DNA of 64,000 nt, taken from Halomonas elongata. GTDB taxonomy: Bacteria; Pseudomonadota; Gammaproteobacteria; Pseudomonadales; Halomonadaceae. The notes under the pieces were generated by a model. That model saw nothing but the letters and a program-made list of their open reading frames with translations. It had not been told where the DNA came from and made no database searches. The stretch covers positions 20,231 to 84,230 of the forward strand of contig NZ_JAJQTQ010000017.1 of the NCBI RefSeq assembly GCF_029081005.1, read 5' to 3'. Made by a program: the position numbers and the translations under genes. Below are positions 1 to 8,807 of the stretch, in pieces; positions within the stretch are counted from its first letter, which is position 1, and every line of letters begins with the position of its first letter.

Positions 1-842
1 ACGCCCTCCTTGGCCAGGGCGTCGTAGGTGGAAAGTGTCGGCGTCAGGTAGGCGTCGTGCTCCAGGAACAGGCGGCAGCTTTCTTCGTCCATCAGGTTGC
101 CGTGCTCGATGGTCTTCACGCCACGCGGGATCAGCCGGTTGATGGCGCGAGCGGTGTAGGCATGGGCCATGGTGTGGATGTTGGCGGCAGTGGCTTCTTC
201 GACGATGGCATCGATCTCCTCCAGCGAGAACTGGGTGCTGTCGATGCGGTCGGTAGGTGAGGAGACGCCGCCGGAGGCCATGATCTTGATCTGGGTGGCG
301 CCCTTACGGATCTCGTCGCGGGCGGCGCGGCGCACCTCGCTGATACCGTCACAGACCCGGCCGAGGCCGGCGCAGCAGAAGCAGCCCTCGAAGGTCTGCT
401 GACCGGGGCCGCGCATGTCGCCGTGACCGCCGGTCTGGGAGAGTGCGTTACCGCAGTAGAGCAGCCGCGGGCCGATCAGGCTGTCTTCGTCGACGGCGTT
501 GGCCAGGCCGTAGTCGGCGCCGCCGGCATCGCGCACCGTGGTGAAGCCGCGCATCAGCATGGCTTCCAGTAGCTCGCTGGACTTGGCGCCCACGTAGAAG
601 GGCGAGAGCGTCTCCAGCAACGCGAAGTTGGGGGTGATGGCGGTGACGTGGACGTGGGCATCCACCAGGCCGGGCATTAGATAGTGGCCCTTCACGTCGA
701 TGATGCGGTCGTCCTCGCCGCCGAGCGGGGCGTCGCTGACTTCGACGATGCAGTCGTCCTGGATGCGTACTTCACGGCCGGGCAGCACGCACCCGGCGCG
801 GGTGTCGATGACGCTGGCATTGATGAAGCGGGTGGTGGTCAT
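1..842 (-). CDS. Amidohydrolase family protein (3' end beyond window)
   Basis: The reading frame starts at the ATG whose complement is at 840-842 and runs off the left edge, so about 280 residues are visible and the C-terminus is missing. The N-terminus has the short beta-sandwich typical of metal-dependent hydrolases. It is followed by MPGLVDAHVHV, whose HxH is the first pair of metal ligands of the amidohydrolase superfamily, and by TTVRDAGG. A later THAYTARAI-type His and an IEHG motif fit further metal ligands. Such enzymes hydrolyse amide or ester bonds of cyclic or peptide-like substrates; the substrate here is unknown. It lies 41 nt after dctM in the same direction, so it is probably the last gene of the TRAP operon and may act on the imported solute. 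Confidence 0.85.
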   Translation of the reverse strand, partial: MTTTRFINASVIDTRAGCVLPGREVRIQDDCIVEVSDAPLGGEDDRIIDVKGHYLMPGLVDAHVHVTAITPNFALLETLSPFYVGAKSSELLEAMLMRGFTTVRDAGGADYGLANAVDEDSLIGPRLLYCGNALSQTGGHGDMRGPGQQTFEGCFCCAGLGRVCDGISEVRRAARDEIRKGATQIKIMASGGVSSPTDRIDSTQFSLEEIDAIVEEATAANIHTMAHAYTARAINRLIPRGVKTIEHGNLMDEESCRLFLEHDAYLTPTLSTYDALAKEG

Positions 843-883
843 GGTTGGGTTCCTTCAGGCGTTTGTTGTCGTTCTGTGTCGGG

Positions 884-2191
884 TCACAGCATCTGTTGAG
901 GGAGGTAGAGTGAAAGCGCCGGGATCAGCACGATCAGCAGCAGAGCGACGATGTCCATGGCGATGAACCAGGCCACGCCCCTGAAAACCTCGGGCAAGGT
1001 CACGCTCTTCCCCAGCGCGCCCTTGATGACGTAGACGTTGAGTCCGATCGGCGGCGTGACCAGACCGACCTCCAGCAGCTTGACCACGATGATGCCGAAC
1101 CACACCAGGTTGAGGTCGGCGCCTTCCACCAGCGGCAGGATCAGCGGTAGCGTAAGGAGCATCAGGCCGATGGAGTCGATGAACATGCCGAGCACCAGGT
1201 AGATCACCGCCACGGCAAGGATGATCCACCAGGTCTCGGTGCTGACGCCGAGGATCAGCTCCGAGAAGGCGGCGGGCACGCCGCTCATGGCCAGGAAGCG
1301 GGTGAAGAACAGCGAGCCGATCAGGATGATGAAAATGCTGGCGGTGCTGACCGCGGTGCGCACCAGAGCCTCGCGGATGGCGGTCAGAGTCAGAGTGCGG
1401 CGGGTCAGGGCGATCAGCGCGGCGATGGTGGTGCCCACCGCGCCGGCCTCGGTGGGCGAGAACACACCAAGAAAGATGCCGCCCAGTACCGCGGTGATCA
1501 GCAGCGGCAGCGGCCAGATATGGCGGAAGGCCTGCCACTTCTCGGCCCAACTGGAGGTCACCTGGGCGTGCCCGGCCAGCTCCGGCTTTGCCTTGACCCG
1601 AGCCATGATCATCAGGATGTACAGCAGCGCCGAGAGCAGCCCGGGCAGGAAGCCGGCCATGAACAGCTGGCCAACCGAGACCTGGGCATAGACGCCGTAG
1701 AGCACCAGCAACACGCTGGGCGGAATCAGCGAGCCGAGCGTGCCGGAGGCCGCCACGGTGCCGGTGGCCAGGCCCTTGTCGTAGTTTCGCTTGAGCATCT
1801 CAGGCACGGCGATGCGCGACATGGCCGCGGAGGTTGCCACGCTGGAGCCGGAGGCCGCGGCGAAGAAGGCCGAGGCCATGACGCTTGCGACCGCGAGCCC
1901 GCCGGGCAGCCGCGCGAGATACAGGCGCATGGCCTGGAACAGGCCCTCGGTCATGCGAGTGGTGGTGCACAGGTAGCCCATGAACAGGAACATGGGCGCG
2001 GCGGTCAGTTCCCAGGTACCGGCGAAGTCGAAGGGGGTGGCGGAAATCATGCCCCAGGCGACATGCATGTTGACCAGCTGGCCGATGCCGATGATGGAGA
2101 CCAGCCCCAGGGCGACGCCAATGGGCACGCGCAGGGCGATCAGGGCGAGGGCGGCGGCGATGCCCGCCACGCCGATCTCGAGGTGACTCAT
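884..2191 (-). CDS. dctM: TRAP transporter large permease (DctM family)
   Basis: This 435-residue, very hydrophobic protein is the sodium-coupled large membrane subunit of a tripartite ATP-independent periplasmic transporter. Many membrane helices span its whole length. Family landmarks include the glycine/alanine-rich ASAFFAAASGSSVATSAAMSRIAVPEM stretch split around residue 115, the IPPSVLLVLYG loop and VTPPIGLNVYVIKG near the C-terminus. The ATG follows an AGGAG-type ribosome site, and the gene begins 9 nt after the small permease. It needs the neighbouring DctQ and DctP to work. The solute cannot be read from sequence. Confidence 0.93.
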   Translation of the reverse strand: MSHLEIGVAGIAAALALIALRVPIGVALGLVSIIGIGQLVNMHVAWGMISATPFDFAGTWELTAAPMFLFMGYLCTTTRMTEGLFQAMRLYLARLPGGLAVASVMASAFFAAASGSSVATSAAMSRIAVPEMLKRNYDKGLATGTVAASGTLGSLIPPSVLLVLYGVYAQVSVGQLFMAGFLPGLLSALLYILMIMARVKAKPELAGHAQVTSSWAEKWQAFRHIWPLPLLITAVLGGIFLGVFSPTEAGAVGTTIAALIALTRRTLTLTAIREALVRTAVSTASIFIILIGSLFFTRFLAMSGVPAAFSELILGVSTETWWIILAVAVIYLVLGMFIDSIGLMLLTLPLILPLVEGADLNLVWFGIIVVKLLEVGLVTPPIGLNVYVIKGALGKSVTLPEVFRGVAWFIAMDIVALLLIVLIPALSLYLPQQML

Positions 2192-2200
2192 GGCGGGCTC

Positions 2201-2710
2201 CTAGAGTGCCTGGCGAAGGCGAATGGCCTTCAGCATGTTAGCGACGATGGCAAGGCAGACGGCGGTGAAGCCGAGCGGCAGCGCCCAGCGGCTGGGCCAC
2301 AGGTAGAAGGTGAAGTTGGCCATGGCGGTCTCCCGGGACGCGGTGGCATACAGTGCGTCCAGGTAACCCTGATAGCCGAGCATGGCGAAATAGATTACCC
2401 CCAGGACGCCGGCGAACAGGTAGAGCGCGAGCTGCACGGCGGGCGGGAATCGGCCGACCAGCACGTCGACGCTGATGTGCTCGCCCATGCGCTCGGTGTA
2501 GGCCAGCGGCAGGAAGACCAGCGCCACCATGTAGTAGAAGGAGACGATCTCCAGTGTGCCGGGGAAGGACTGTCCGACGAAGTAGCGCAGTGCGACGTCC
2601 AGGGTCACGTGCAGCGCCATCAGGATCAGAAACAGGGTGGCCAGCACCAGGGTGGCACGGTTGACCCAGTCGCTGAGGGTCTCGATATGGTGTCCGAGGG
2701 TGCGGATCAT
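2201..2710 (-). CDS. dctQ: TRAP transporter small permease (DctQ family)
   Basis: This 169-residue protein has four predicted membrane helices, the size and layout of the TRAP small subunit. It carries the usual TLDVALRYFVGQSFPGTLEI segment after helix 1 and a MGEHISVDVL-type loop. I chose the ATG at 2708-2710 because MIRTLGHH begins just before helix 1 and follows a GGGAG site. That ATG overlaps the TGA of the TetR gene as ATGA, so the two are translationally coupled. A much longer frame upstream of this start is a shadow of the TetR gene and was not used. Confidence 0.92.
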   Translation of the reverse strand: MIRTLGHHIETLSDWVNRATLVLATLFLILMALHVTLDVALRYFVGQSFPGTLEIVSFYYMVALVFLPLAYTERMGEHISVDVLVGRFPPAVQLALYLFAGVLGVIYFAMLGYQGYLDALYATASRETAMANFTFYLWPSRWALPLGFTAVCLAIVANMLKAIRLRQAL

Positions 2711-3336
2711 GTGGCTTCTCCCGGGAGGAGAGGAGGGCCGATGTAGCCGGTCTCGAGTAGCATGCGCTTCCAGAACAGCAGCATGTCGCGATAGAGCGCC
2801 GGGTCGTCGCGCCAGATGCTCTGGGCGCCCATGCCGCGCATCATGCACAGGGTGGCGTTCAGGGCGACGCGATTCTCGTCGGTGGTGTGGGCGCTGTTGG
2901 CGACGAGCTGTTCCCAGATCTGTTCCAGCGAGGCATTGAAGCGTGCCGCCAGCGGTTCCAGCACGCTCATGATGGCGGGATCGGTGCGAGCGGTGGTGAG
3001 GTACTCCAGAGTGACCATGAACAGATCGCCCTTGAAGTGCTCGTGCAGCGCCTGCAGCAGGCCGTCCACGCCCATCTCGCCTTCCCGCATGCGCTGGGCC
3101 AGGTCGCGCACGCTCATCACTTCGCGCTCGAGGAGGTCTTCGAGCGCGGCCTGCATCAGCGCTTCCTTGGTCGGGTAGTGGTGGACCAGGGCGCCGCGGG
3201 AGACGCCAGCGGCGCGGGCCACGTCGACCGTGGAGGTGGCGCGGATGCCCTGGCTCAGTACGCATTCGAGCGTGGCCTGCATGATCTTGGCCTGGGTCTG
3301 GCGGGAGCGCTGTTCCTGAGTCTGGCGTTGGCTCAT
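2707..3336 (-). CDS. TetR/AcrR family regulator inside the TRAP operon
   Basis: A 209-residue protein with an N-terminal TetR helix-turn-helix at about residues 12-58, with TSTVDVARAAGVSRGALVHHYPTKEALMQA matching the family pattern in pieces. The C-terminal all-helical ligand domain is unassigned. I took MSQRQTQEQR as the start because a GAGAGG site precedes it; a further 14 in-frame upstream codons have no such support. It sits between dctP and dctQM with an ATGA overlap to dctQ, so it is made from the same transcript as the transporter. That suggests autoregulation of the operon by the imported compound. The ligand is unknown. Confidence 0.9.
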   Translation of the reverse strand: MSQRQTQEQRSRQTQAKIMQATLECVLSQGIRATSTVDVARAAGVSRGALVHHYPTKEALMQAALEDLLEREVMSVRDLAQRMREGEMGVDGLLQALHEHFKGDLFMVTLEYLTTARTDPAIMSVLEPLAARFNASLEQIWEQLVANSAHTTDENRVALNATLCMMRGMGAQSIWRDDPALYRDMLLFWKRMLLETGYIGPPLLPGEAT

Positions 3337-3422
3337 TGGGGCCTCTCGTAAGGGGAAAGGCCGCCCAGGTTGAATCAAGAGCGCGAACGCTCGGGGCGGC
3401 CATGTGCAATGTCAGCCTGGCG

Positions 3423-4562
3423 TCAATAGACGCCGTAGTCGGCCGGGAGGGTGTCGTAGATCTCCCGCATGGCCAGCTCAGCCAGGGCATCCTCGTCGCT
3501 GCGGTCGACGTCGGCGAGCAGCTCCTGCCATTTCTGGTAGGTGGCCAGGAAGTTGTCGATCAGCGCTTTCGGGTCCTCGACACCGTACTTGTCTCGGGCG
3601 ACGTCGTAGACGCCGTCCAAGGCCTGTTCGCGGAAATCCTCCACCGACTGCATCAGCTCCGGCTCGGGCATGAACACCTGGTTGCCCTTGTCCTGGGCCT
3701 CATCGAGGGCGGCGTCGGCGGTGGCCAGGTACTGCACGATCATGCGCGTCATGGCCTTGGCGGAGGCCTGCTTGAAGACGTCGCGCTGGTCGTCGGTCAG
3801 GCTGGACCAGAAGTCCTCATTGAAGCCCCACTGCGGGCCGGACCAGTACATGCCGGTGGGTAGCAGGGTGGTGTAGTCGGCGACTTCCCACAGCGAGCGG
3901 TCGATCAGGTCGTTGGCAGCGTTGGTGGCGCAGTCGAGCGATCCGCGGTCGAGGCCGGTGTACATCTCGCTGGAAGGCACGTTGACCGGGATGCCGCCGG
4001 CCTGTTCGACCCAGGACGAGACGGTGGAGCCGGCGGTGCGGATACGCTTGCCCTGGAGTTCCTCTAGGTTGCGCACTGGTTCGCGGCAGAACAGTACGTA
4101 GGGCGGCGTGGTGTAGGCGCCGAGGTAGACGATGTTGAGGTCCTGCCACTCCTGGAGCTGGATGGGGTTGTGGGTGCTGAAGTCGGTGACCGCGAGGATG
4201 GCGACCAACGGGTCATCGAAATTGAAGCCCAGCTCCTGCACGGCATTGGCGACCGGCATCTCCGAGGGCGTGTAGACCGCGGCGTGGTGGGCTACCTGGG
4301 CGATGCCGTCCTGGATGCCCTGCAGACTGGCGCGAGGGGCGAGCAGCACGGTGCCGGTGTAGACTTCCGGGTTGAGCTCGCCGTGGGACAGCTCGCGCAC
4401 GGTCTCGGCCCACTCGATGTAGCCGTACTTCGAGTGCGGATGCTGCTGATCGTAGAAGGAATTGGCAATGAACGAGGTCTCGGCCTGGGCGTTGGTGGCC
4501 AGGGCGGGCAGCGTCATGGCGGCGGTGATCGCCAGAGTCAGGTGGCTTCGTTTGAGGGTCAT
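3423..4562 (-). CDS. dctP: TRAP transporter substrate-binding protein (DctP family)
   Basis: A 379-residue periplasmic solute receptor. It starts at MTLKRSHLTL with a cleavable signal peptide (hydrophobic LAITAAMTLPALA, then NAQAE). The mature part has the DctP fold signature, including LEELQGKRIRTAGSTVSSWVEQ near residue 190, where the conserved arginine normally pairs with the solute carboxylate, and GSLDCATNAANDLI. Forty-eight upstream in-frame codons were rejected as they contain no signal sequence; a GGGAGA site precedes the chosen ATG. It heads the operon with TetR, dctQ, dctM and an amidohydrolase. An organic acid is likely as solute on family grounds only. Confidence 0.9.
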   Translation of the reverse strand: MTLKRSHLTLAITAAMTLPALATNAQAETSFIANSFYDQQHPHSKYGYIEWAETVRELSHGELNPEVYTGTVLLAPRASLQGIQDGIAQVAHHAAVYTPSEMPVANAVQELGFNFDDPLVAILAVTDFSTHNPIQLQEWQDLNIVYLGAYTTPPYVLFCREPVRNLEELQGKRIRTAGSTVSSWVEQAGGIPVNVPSSEMYTGLDRGSLDCATNAANDLIDRSLWEVADYTTLLPTGMYWSGPQWGFNEDFWSSLTDDQRDVFKQASAKAMTRMIVQYLATADAALDEAQDKGNQVFMPEPELMQSVEDFREQALDGVYDVARDKYGVEDPKALIDNFLATYQKWQELLADVDRSDEDALAELAMREIYDTLPADYGVY

Positions 4563-4657
4563 CTTGTCTCCCGGGCCGTTGGTCGGCCATGCATTGTTGT
4601 TGGGCTCTACGAGGTGCCTGATGAAGTTCGGCACTTGGAGACTAGTCAGCTCTTCAT

Positions 4658-4686
4658 AAAAAAACAAGCAGGACTGTTTGTTTTTG
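4658..4686 (-). terminator. Probable intrinsic terminator of the liu operon
   Basis: Read leftwards, an imperfect hairpin (ACAAACAG, loop TC, CTGCTTGT, with one mismatch) is followed by a run of seven T. It lies about 55 nt after the stop of the HMG-CoA lyase gene and upstream of dctP, so it would separate the leucine operon from the TRAP operon. The stem is short, hence moderate confidence. Confidence 0.55.
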
Positions 4687-4741
4687 TGGCGCCATAGACA
4701 CTCCATCGGGCTCAGCCTGGGCCGTGATGCCTTGGAAGCCG

Positions 4742-5641
4742 TTACTTGGCGGCCAGCGCCACGCTCGCCTTCGAACGGTTGGGCCGGCCGATGGCCTGGG
4801 TGATCCAGTCGCCGGTGGCGGCGAGTTTGTCGAGATCGACGCCGCTGTCGATGCCCAGGCCGTCGAGGAGGTAGACGACGTCTTCGCTGGCGACGTTGCC
4901 GGCGGCGCCCTTGGCATAGGGGCAGCCACCCAGGCCGGCGACGGAGCTGTCGATCACCGCCACGCCTTCTTCGAGCACCGCGTAGAGGTTGGCGAGTGCC
5001 TGGCCGTAGGTGTCGTGGAAGTGGGCGGCGAGCTTGTCCATGGGGATGTCGCGGGCGACGGCCTCGAGCATGCGCTTGGCCTTGAGCGGGGTGCCGGTGC
5101 CGATGGTGTCGCCCAGCGAGACTTCAAAGCAGCCCATGTCGTGCAGGGCCTTGGCGACTTCGGCGACCCTGGCGGGGGCGATCTCGCCTTCGTAGGGGCA
5201 GCCGAGCACGCAGGAGACGTAGCCGCGTACGCGAACGTTGGTTTCCTTGGCGCGCTCGAGCACCGGGGCGAAGCGTTCCAGGGATTCGGCGATGGTGCAG
5301 TTGATGTTCTTATGGGAGAAGGCCTCACTGGCGGCGCCGAATACTGCGACTTCCTCGACGCCGCATTCCAGTGCGGTCTCGAGTCCCTTGAGGTTGGGGG
5401 TGAGGGCGGAGTAGGTGATGCCGGGGCGACGTTCGAGCCGGGTCATCACCTCGCGGTGGTCGGCCATCTGCGGTACCCACTTGGGCGAGACGAAGCTCGC
5501 CGCTTCGATATGACGCAGGCCGGCGTCGGTGAGGCGGTCGATCAGTTCGAGCTTGGTGTCGGTGCCGATGGCTTCGGGTTCGTTCTGTAGCCCATCGCGG
5601 GGGGCGACGTCGACCAGGCGGATGCGTTTGGGGAATGCCAT
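4742..5641 (-). CDS. liuE: Hydroxymethylglutaryl-CoA lyase
   Basis: A 299-residue protein, the usual size. It has the family's DVAPRDGLQNEP start (metal- and substrate-binding Arg-Asp at about residues 14-15), AASFVSPKWVPQMAD, the HFHDTYGQALAN metal-ligand histidines, and the AGLGGCPYAKGAAGNVASED loop with the catalytic cysteine, here read in two parts. It splits HMG-CoA into acetyl-CoA and acetoacetate, the last step of leucine breakdown. It is the fifth gene of the liu operon and follows liuD by 179 nt, a gap that contains a hairpin. The ATG follows a GGAGC site. Confidence 0.96.
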   Translation of the reverse strand: MAFPKRIRLVDVAPRDGLQNEPEAIGTDTKLELIDRLTDAGLRHIEAASFVSPKWVPQMADHREVMTRLERRPGITYSALTPNLKGLETALECGVEEVAVFGAASEAFSHKNINCTIAESLERFAPVLERAKETNVRVRGYVSCVLGCPYEGEIAPARVAEVAKALHDMGCFEVSLGDTIGTGTPLKAKRMLEAVARDIPMDKLAAHFHDTYGQALANLYAVLEEGVAVIDSSVAGLGGCPYAKGAAGNVASEDVVYLLDGLGIDSGVDLDKLAATGDWITQAIGRPNRSKASVALAAK

Positions 5642-5726
5642 TGCAGAGCTCCAATCATTCGAGAGAATCCGGAGCAGCGGCTGATCCGGCGGCAGGCCTT
5701 GGCGAAGGCGCTGTGAATCCCTCCCT

Positions 5727-5802
5727 GGACGCTACATTCGCCATCCATGGCGAATGACCTTCGCTACGGCCTGCCCCCGGCGCCGCTTACCTTGGACGCT
5801 AC
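5727..5802. repeat. Hairpin and direct repeats between liuD and liuE
   Basis: A perfect inverted repeat with 10-bp arms (CATTCGCCAT and ATGGCGAATG around CC) occupies 5735-5756. The 9-mer GGACGCTAC occurs directly before it at 5727-5735 and again at 5794-5802. There is no T-run, so this is not a standard terminator. It may stabilise or process the liu transcript, or be a REP-type element. Confidence 0.6.
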
Positions 5803-5820
5803 TTGCCAGGGGCACGGTGG

Positions 5821-7845
5821 TTACTCGTCTGCAGCGAACTCCAGCAGCACGTCGCCTTGTCCGACGGTGTCGCCGGCCTGGAAGTGGAAGCTTTCGACCT
5901 GGCCGTCGGCGGGGGCGGTCAGGGTGTGTTCCATCTTCATGGCTTCCATGACCATCAGCGCCATGCCTTTCTCGACGCGTTCGCCGGGTTGCACCAGCAG
6001 GGTCACCACGGTGCCGTGCATGGGGGCGGTGAGGGTGGATTCGGCTTCCTGGCGGCCGTGGTCGATGGCGTCGATGCGTCGCCAGAACAGCCGGGTTTCG
6101 CGCCGTGGATCGACCATCACCACCAGGTTGTTGTCGACCAGTCGAGTCTGCAGGCGGCGGCGGTGGCCGTCCAGGGTTACCGCCACGGCGTCGCCGTCGA
6201 GCGGTTGCAGGGTGGCGTCGAAGGTCTGTTCGCCGATGCGCAGGCGCCAGGGGGCGCCGGGGGCCGCTCGCTTGCCCTCGACGGTGACCACGGCGTCCTC
6301 GTCGTCGATTCGGGTGGGGTCGCAGAGGGCGATGCGGATGGTGTGCTCGGCGTTGAGCCGGAAGCCGTCGTGGCGATCCCAGGGGGAGTCGCTCTCGCGT
6401 TCCTGGCCGAGCTGATGGAGGCCGACCAGGGCGGCGCTGGCGTATTCCTCGGCCGTATAGTGCCGCGGTGCGAACAGTTCTGCTTCGTGGTGCTCGATGA
6501 AGCGGGTGTCCAGCTCGGCGGCGCGAAAGGCGGGGTGCGTCGCCAGGCGTTGCAGGAAATCGCGGTTGGTGGTCACGCCCTGGACGTCGAGGGCGGCGAG
6601 GGCGCGGTTGAGGGTGGCCAGTGCCTGTTCCCGGTCGTCGCCGTGAACGATCAGCTTGGCCAGCATCGGGTCGTAGTGCATGGAGACGCTGTCGCCGCTG
6701 GCCACGCCGCTGTCCAGGCGTACCCGGGTCGGCTCGAGGCCGGCGCCGGCGAGGTCCAGTTCGAAGCGGCTGAGGGTGCCGGTGGCGGGCAGGAAGTCCT
6801 GTGCCGGGTCCTCGGCGTAGAGGCGTGCCTCGAAGCTGTGGCCGGTGATGGCCAGTTCGTTCTGGCTCAGCGGCAAAGGCTCGCCCATGGCGACGCGCAG
6901 TTGCCACTCGACCAGGTCCTGGCCGGTGATCATCTCGGTGACGGGATGTTCCACCTGGAGACGGGTGTTCATCTCCATGAAGTAGAAGGACCCGTCGGCA
7001 TCCAGCAAGAACTCGACCGTGCCGGCGCCCACGTAGCCGATCTCCTTGGCGGCGCGCACGGCGGCTTCACCCATCTCGCGGCGCAGGGCCTCGGTCATGC
7101 CCGGGGCGGGGGCCTCCTCCAGCACCTTCTGGTGGCGACGCTGCACGCTGCAGTCGCGCTCGAAGAGGTAGACGCCGTGGCCCTGGGTGTCGCAGAACAC
7201 CTGCACTTCGACGTGGCGCGGCTGGGTCAGGTACTTCTCGATCAGCATGCGCTCGTCGCCGAAGGCGGCCCGGGATTCGCGGCGGCAGCCGTCCAGCGCG
7301 GCCTGGAACTGATCGCCGCTTTCCACCACGCGCATGCCCTTGCCGCCACCGCCGGCGCTGGCCTTGAGCAGTACCGGATAGCCGATGCGGTCGGCTTCGG
7401 CCTTGAGCAGGGCGTCGTCCTGGGCGTCGCCGTGGTAGCCGGGCACCAGGGGCACGCCGGCATCAAACATGCGGGCCTTGGCGGCGGACTTGTCGCCCAT
7501 GGCGGCGATGGCCGAGGCGGGCGGGCCGACGAAGGTGATGCCGGCGTCCGCCAGGGCGGCGACGAAATCGCCGTTCTCGGAGAGGAAGCCGTAGCCGGGA
7601 TGCACGGCGCCGGCCCCGGTGCGCCGGGCGGCGTCGATCACCGCCTGGATATCGAGATAGCTGGCCTGGGCGGCGGCCGGGCCGAGGCGCACGGCCTCGT
7701 CGGCTTCGCGCACGTGGCGAGCGCTGGCGTCGGCATCGGAGTAGACGGCCACGGTGCGCAGGCCCATGCGGCGGGCGGTGCGCATCACGCGGCAGGCGAT
7801 CTCGCCGCGATTGGCCACCAGCAGGGTATCGAAGGCATGGCTCAT
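5821..7845 (-). CDS. liuD: Methylcrotonyl-CoA carboxylase, biotin-containing alpha subunit
   Basis: A 674-residue acyl-CoA carboxylase subunit. In order: biotin carboxylase domain from LLVANRGEIACRVMRTARRMG, the ATP-grasp loop KASAGGGGKGM, the EMNTRLQVEHPVTE signature, then a linker and a C-terminal biotinyl domain with EAMKMEHTL, in which the lysine is biotinylated. With LiuB it carboxylates 3-methylcrotonyl-CoA in leucine breakdown. The start MSHAFDTLL overlaps the liuC stop as ATGA, so the two are coupled. About 259 further in-frame codons upstream lie over liuC and are a shadow. Assignment to methylcrotonyl-CoA rather than geranyl-CoA rests on the operon. Confidence 0.95.
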   Translation of the reverse strand: MSHAFDTLLVANRGEIACRVMRTARRMGLRTVAVYSDADASARHVREADEAVRLGPAAAQASYLDIQAVIDAARRTGAGAVHPGYGFLSENGDFVAALADAGITFVGPPASAIAAMGDKSAAKARMFDAGVPLVPGYHGDAQDDALLKAEADRIGYPVLLKASAGGGGKGMRVVESGDQFQAALDGCRRESRAAFGDERMLIEKYLTQPRHVEVQVFCDTQGHGVYLFERDCSVQRRHQKVLEEAPAPGMTEALRREMGEAAVRAAKEIGYVGAGTVEFLLDADGSFYFMEMNTRLQVEHPVTEMITGQDLVEWQLRVAMGEPLPLSQNELAITGHSFEARLYAEDPAQDFLPATGTLSRFELDLAGAGLEPTRVRLDSGVASGDSVSMHYDPMLAKLIVHGDDREQALATLNRALAALDVQGVTTNRDFLQRLATHPAFRAAELDTRFIEHHEAELFAPRHYTAEEYASAALVGLHQLGQERESDSPWDRHDGFRLNAEHTIRIALCDPTRIDDEDAVVTVEGKRAAPGAPWRLRIGEQTFDATLQPLDGDAVAVTLDGHRRRLQTRLVDNNLVVMVDPRRETRLFWRRIDAIDHGRQEAESTLTAPMHGTVVTLLVQPGERVEKGMALMVMEAMKMEHTLTAPADGQVESFHFQAGDTVGQGDVLLEFAADE

Positions 7846-8672
7846 GAGGAGCGCTCCGTCGTGGAAGGAGGTTCGGGGGCCCAGGCAGGGCGGCGCTTGT
7901 CGAAGAAGCTGGCCAGGCCTTCCTGGCCCTCGTCGCTGACACGCAGCTCGGCGATCACCTGGCAGGTGCGCTCGCGGGTCGCGGCGCTGTCGGGATCGCG
8001 GGCGACCTCGGCGAGCAGCGCCTTGGTGGCACGGCTGGACTGCGGTGAGGTGGCGAGCAGCGTCTCGACCATGGCGTCGATCGCCTCGTCCAGGGCGTCC
8101 GGCTCGACCACGCGATGCACCAGACCCAGGGCCTCGGCGGTGGCGGCGTCCATGACCTCGGCGGTCAGCGCGTAGCGGCGCATCTGCCGGCTGCCGATGG
8201 CGCCTTGCACATAGGGGCTGATCACCGCCGGCGAGAGGCCGATCTTGACCTCGGAGAGGCAGAAGCGAGCCTTCTCCGAGGCGATGACGATATCGCAGCA
8301 GGCGGCCAGGCCCACGGCGCCGCCGAAGGCCGCGCCCTGAACGCGGCAGAGCGTGGGGCAGGGCAGGGTGTCCAGACCGTGCATCAGCGCCGAGAGCTGG
8401 CGGGAGTCCGCCAGATTGTCCTCGAGATCGTAGTCGACCATGCGCTTCATCCAGCCCAGATCCGCCCCGGCGGAGAAATGCTTGCCCTGCGAACCCAGTA
8501 CCAGCGCGCGGACCTCGCCACGCTTGGCGGCCTCCCTCACGTGCTGAAGATGCCCGTTGAGCTCGCCGATCAAGGCATCGTCGAAGGCGTTGAGGACCTC
8601 CGGGCGATCCAGGGTCAGCCACGCAACGCCTCGGGCATCGATTGCGAGTCTTGAATAGCTTGTCTGTGACAT
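7842..8672 (-). CDS. liuC: Methylglutaconyl-CoA hydratase (enoyl-CoA hydratase family)
   Basis: A 276-residue crotonase-fold protein. The oxyanion-hole segments are visible as HFSAGADLGWMKRM and GAAFGGAVGLAACCD, and an E-V-K-I-G-L-S-P-A catalytic segment follows (SEVKIGLSPAVIS). In this operon it should hydrate 3-methylglutaconyl-CoA to HMG-CoA, the substrate of LiuE. Its TGA overlaps the ATG of liuD by four bases. The 135-nt gap upstream to liuB is filled by a REP-like repeat. Confidence 0.92.
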   Translation of the reverse strand: MSQTSYSRLAIDARGVAWLTLDRPEVLNAFDDALIGELNGHLQHVREAAKRGEVRALVLGSQGKHFSAGADLGWMKRMVDYDLEDNLADSRQLSALMHGLDTLPCPTLCRVQGAAFGGAVGLAACCDIVIASEKARFCLSEVKIGLSPAVISPYVQGAIGSRQMRRYALTAEVMDAATAEALGLVHRVVEPDALDEAIDAMVETLLATSPQSSRATKALLAEVARDPDSAATRERTCQVIAELRVSDEGQEGLASFFDKRRPAWAPEPPSTTERSS

Positions 8673-8688
8673 CTCGAACCTCGTTAAC

Positions 8689-8790
8689 AGAGCTTGAAGC
8701 CGGAAGCTGGAAGCTTGAAGAAACCCCGATATCTTGCCTCCAGGGGCGTGGGGTAGTGACTTCCAGCTTATAGCTTCAAGCTTCCGGCTC
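8689..8790. repeat. REP-like repeat, copy 1 (liuB-liuC gap)
   Basis: The left arm at 8689-8720 is built of GAAGCTT/GGAAGCT heptamer-like units. The right arm at 8759-8789 is its approximate inverse (cttccagctt...agcttcaagcttcc). A spacer of about 38 nt separates them. The same paired arrangement recurs at 10433-10524 and, interrupted, at 40541-40825. It fits an intergenic palindromic repeat that can form a long hairpin in the transcript. Confidence 0.8.
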
Positions 8791-8807
8791 CCTTGCGCAG
8801 CAAGGGG

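Noticed and set aside
1520..2746. Rightward ORF of 408 codons opposite the TRAP permease genes
   Set aside because: Antisense, rich in His/Gly/Gln, no ribosome site, no family.
5803..8175. Rightward ORF of 790 codons opposite liuD
   Set aside because: Low-complexity antisense frame of a high-GC gene; liuD has full domain support on the other strand.
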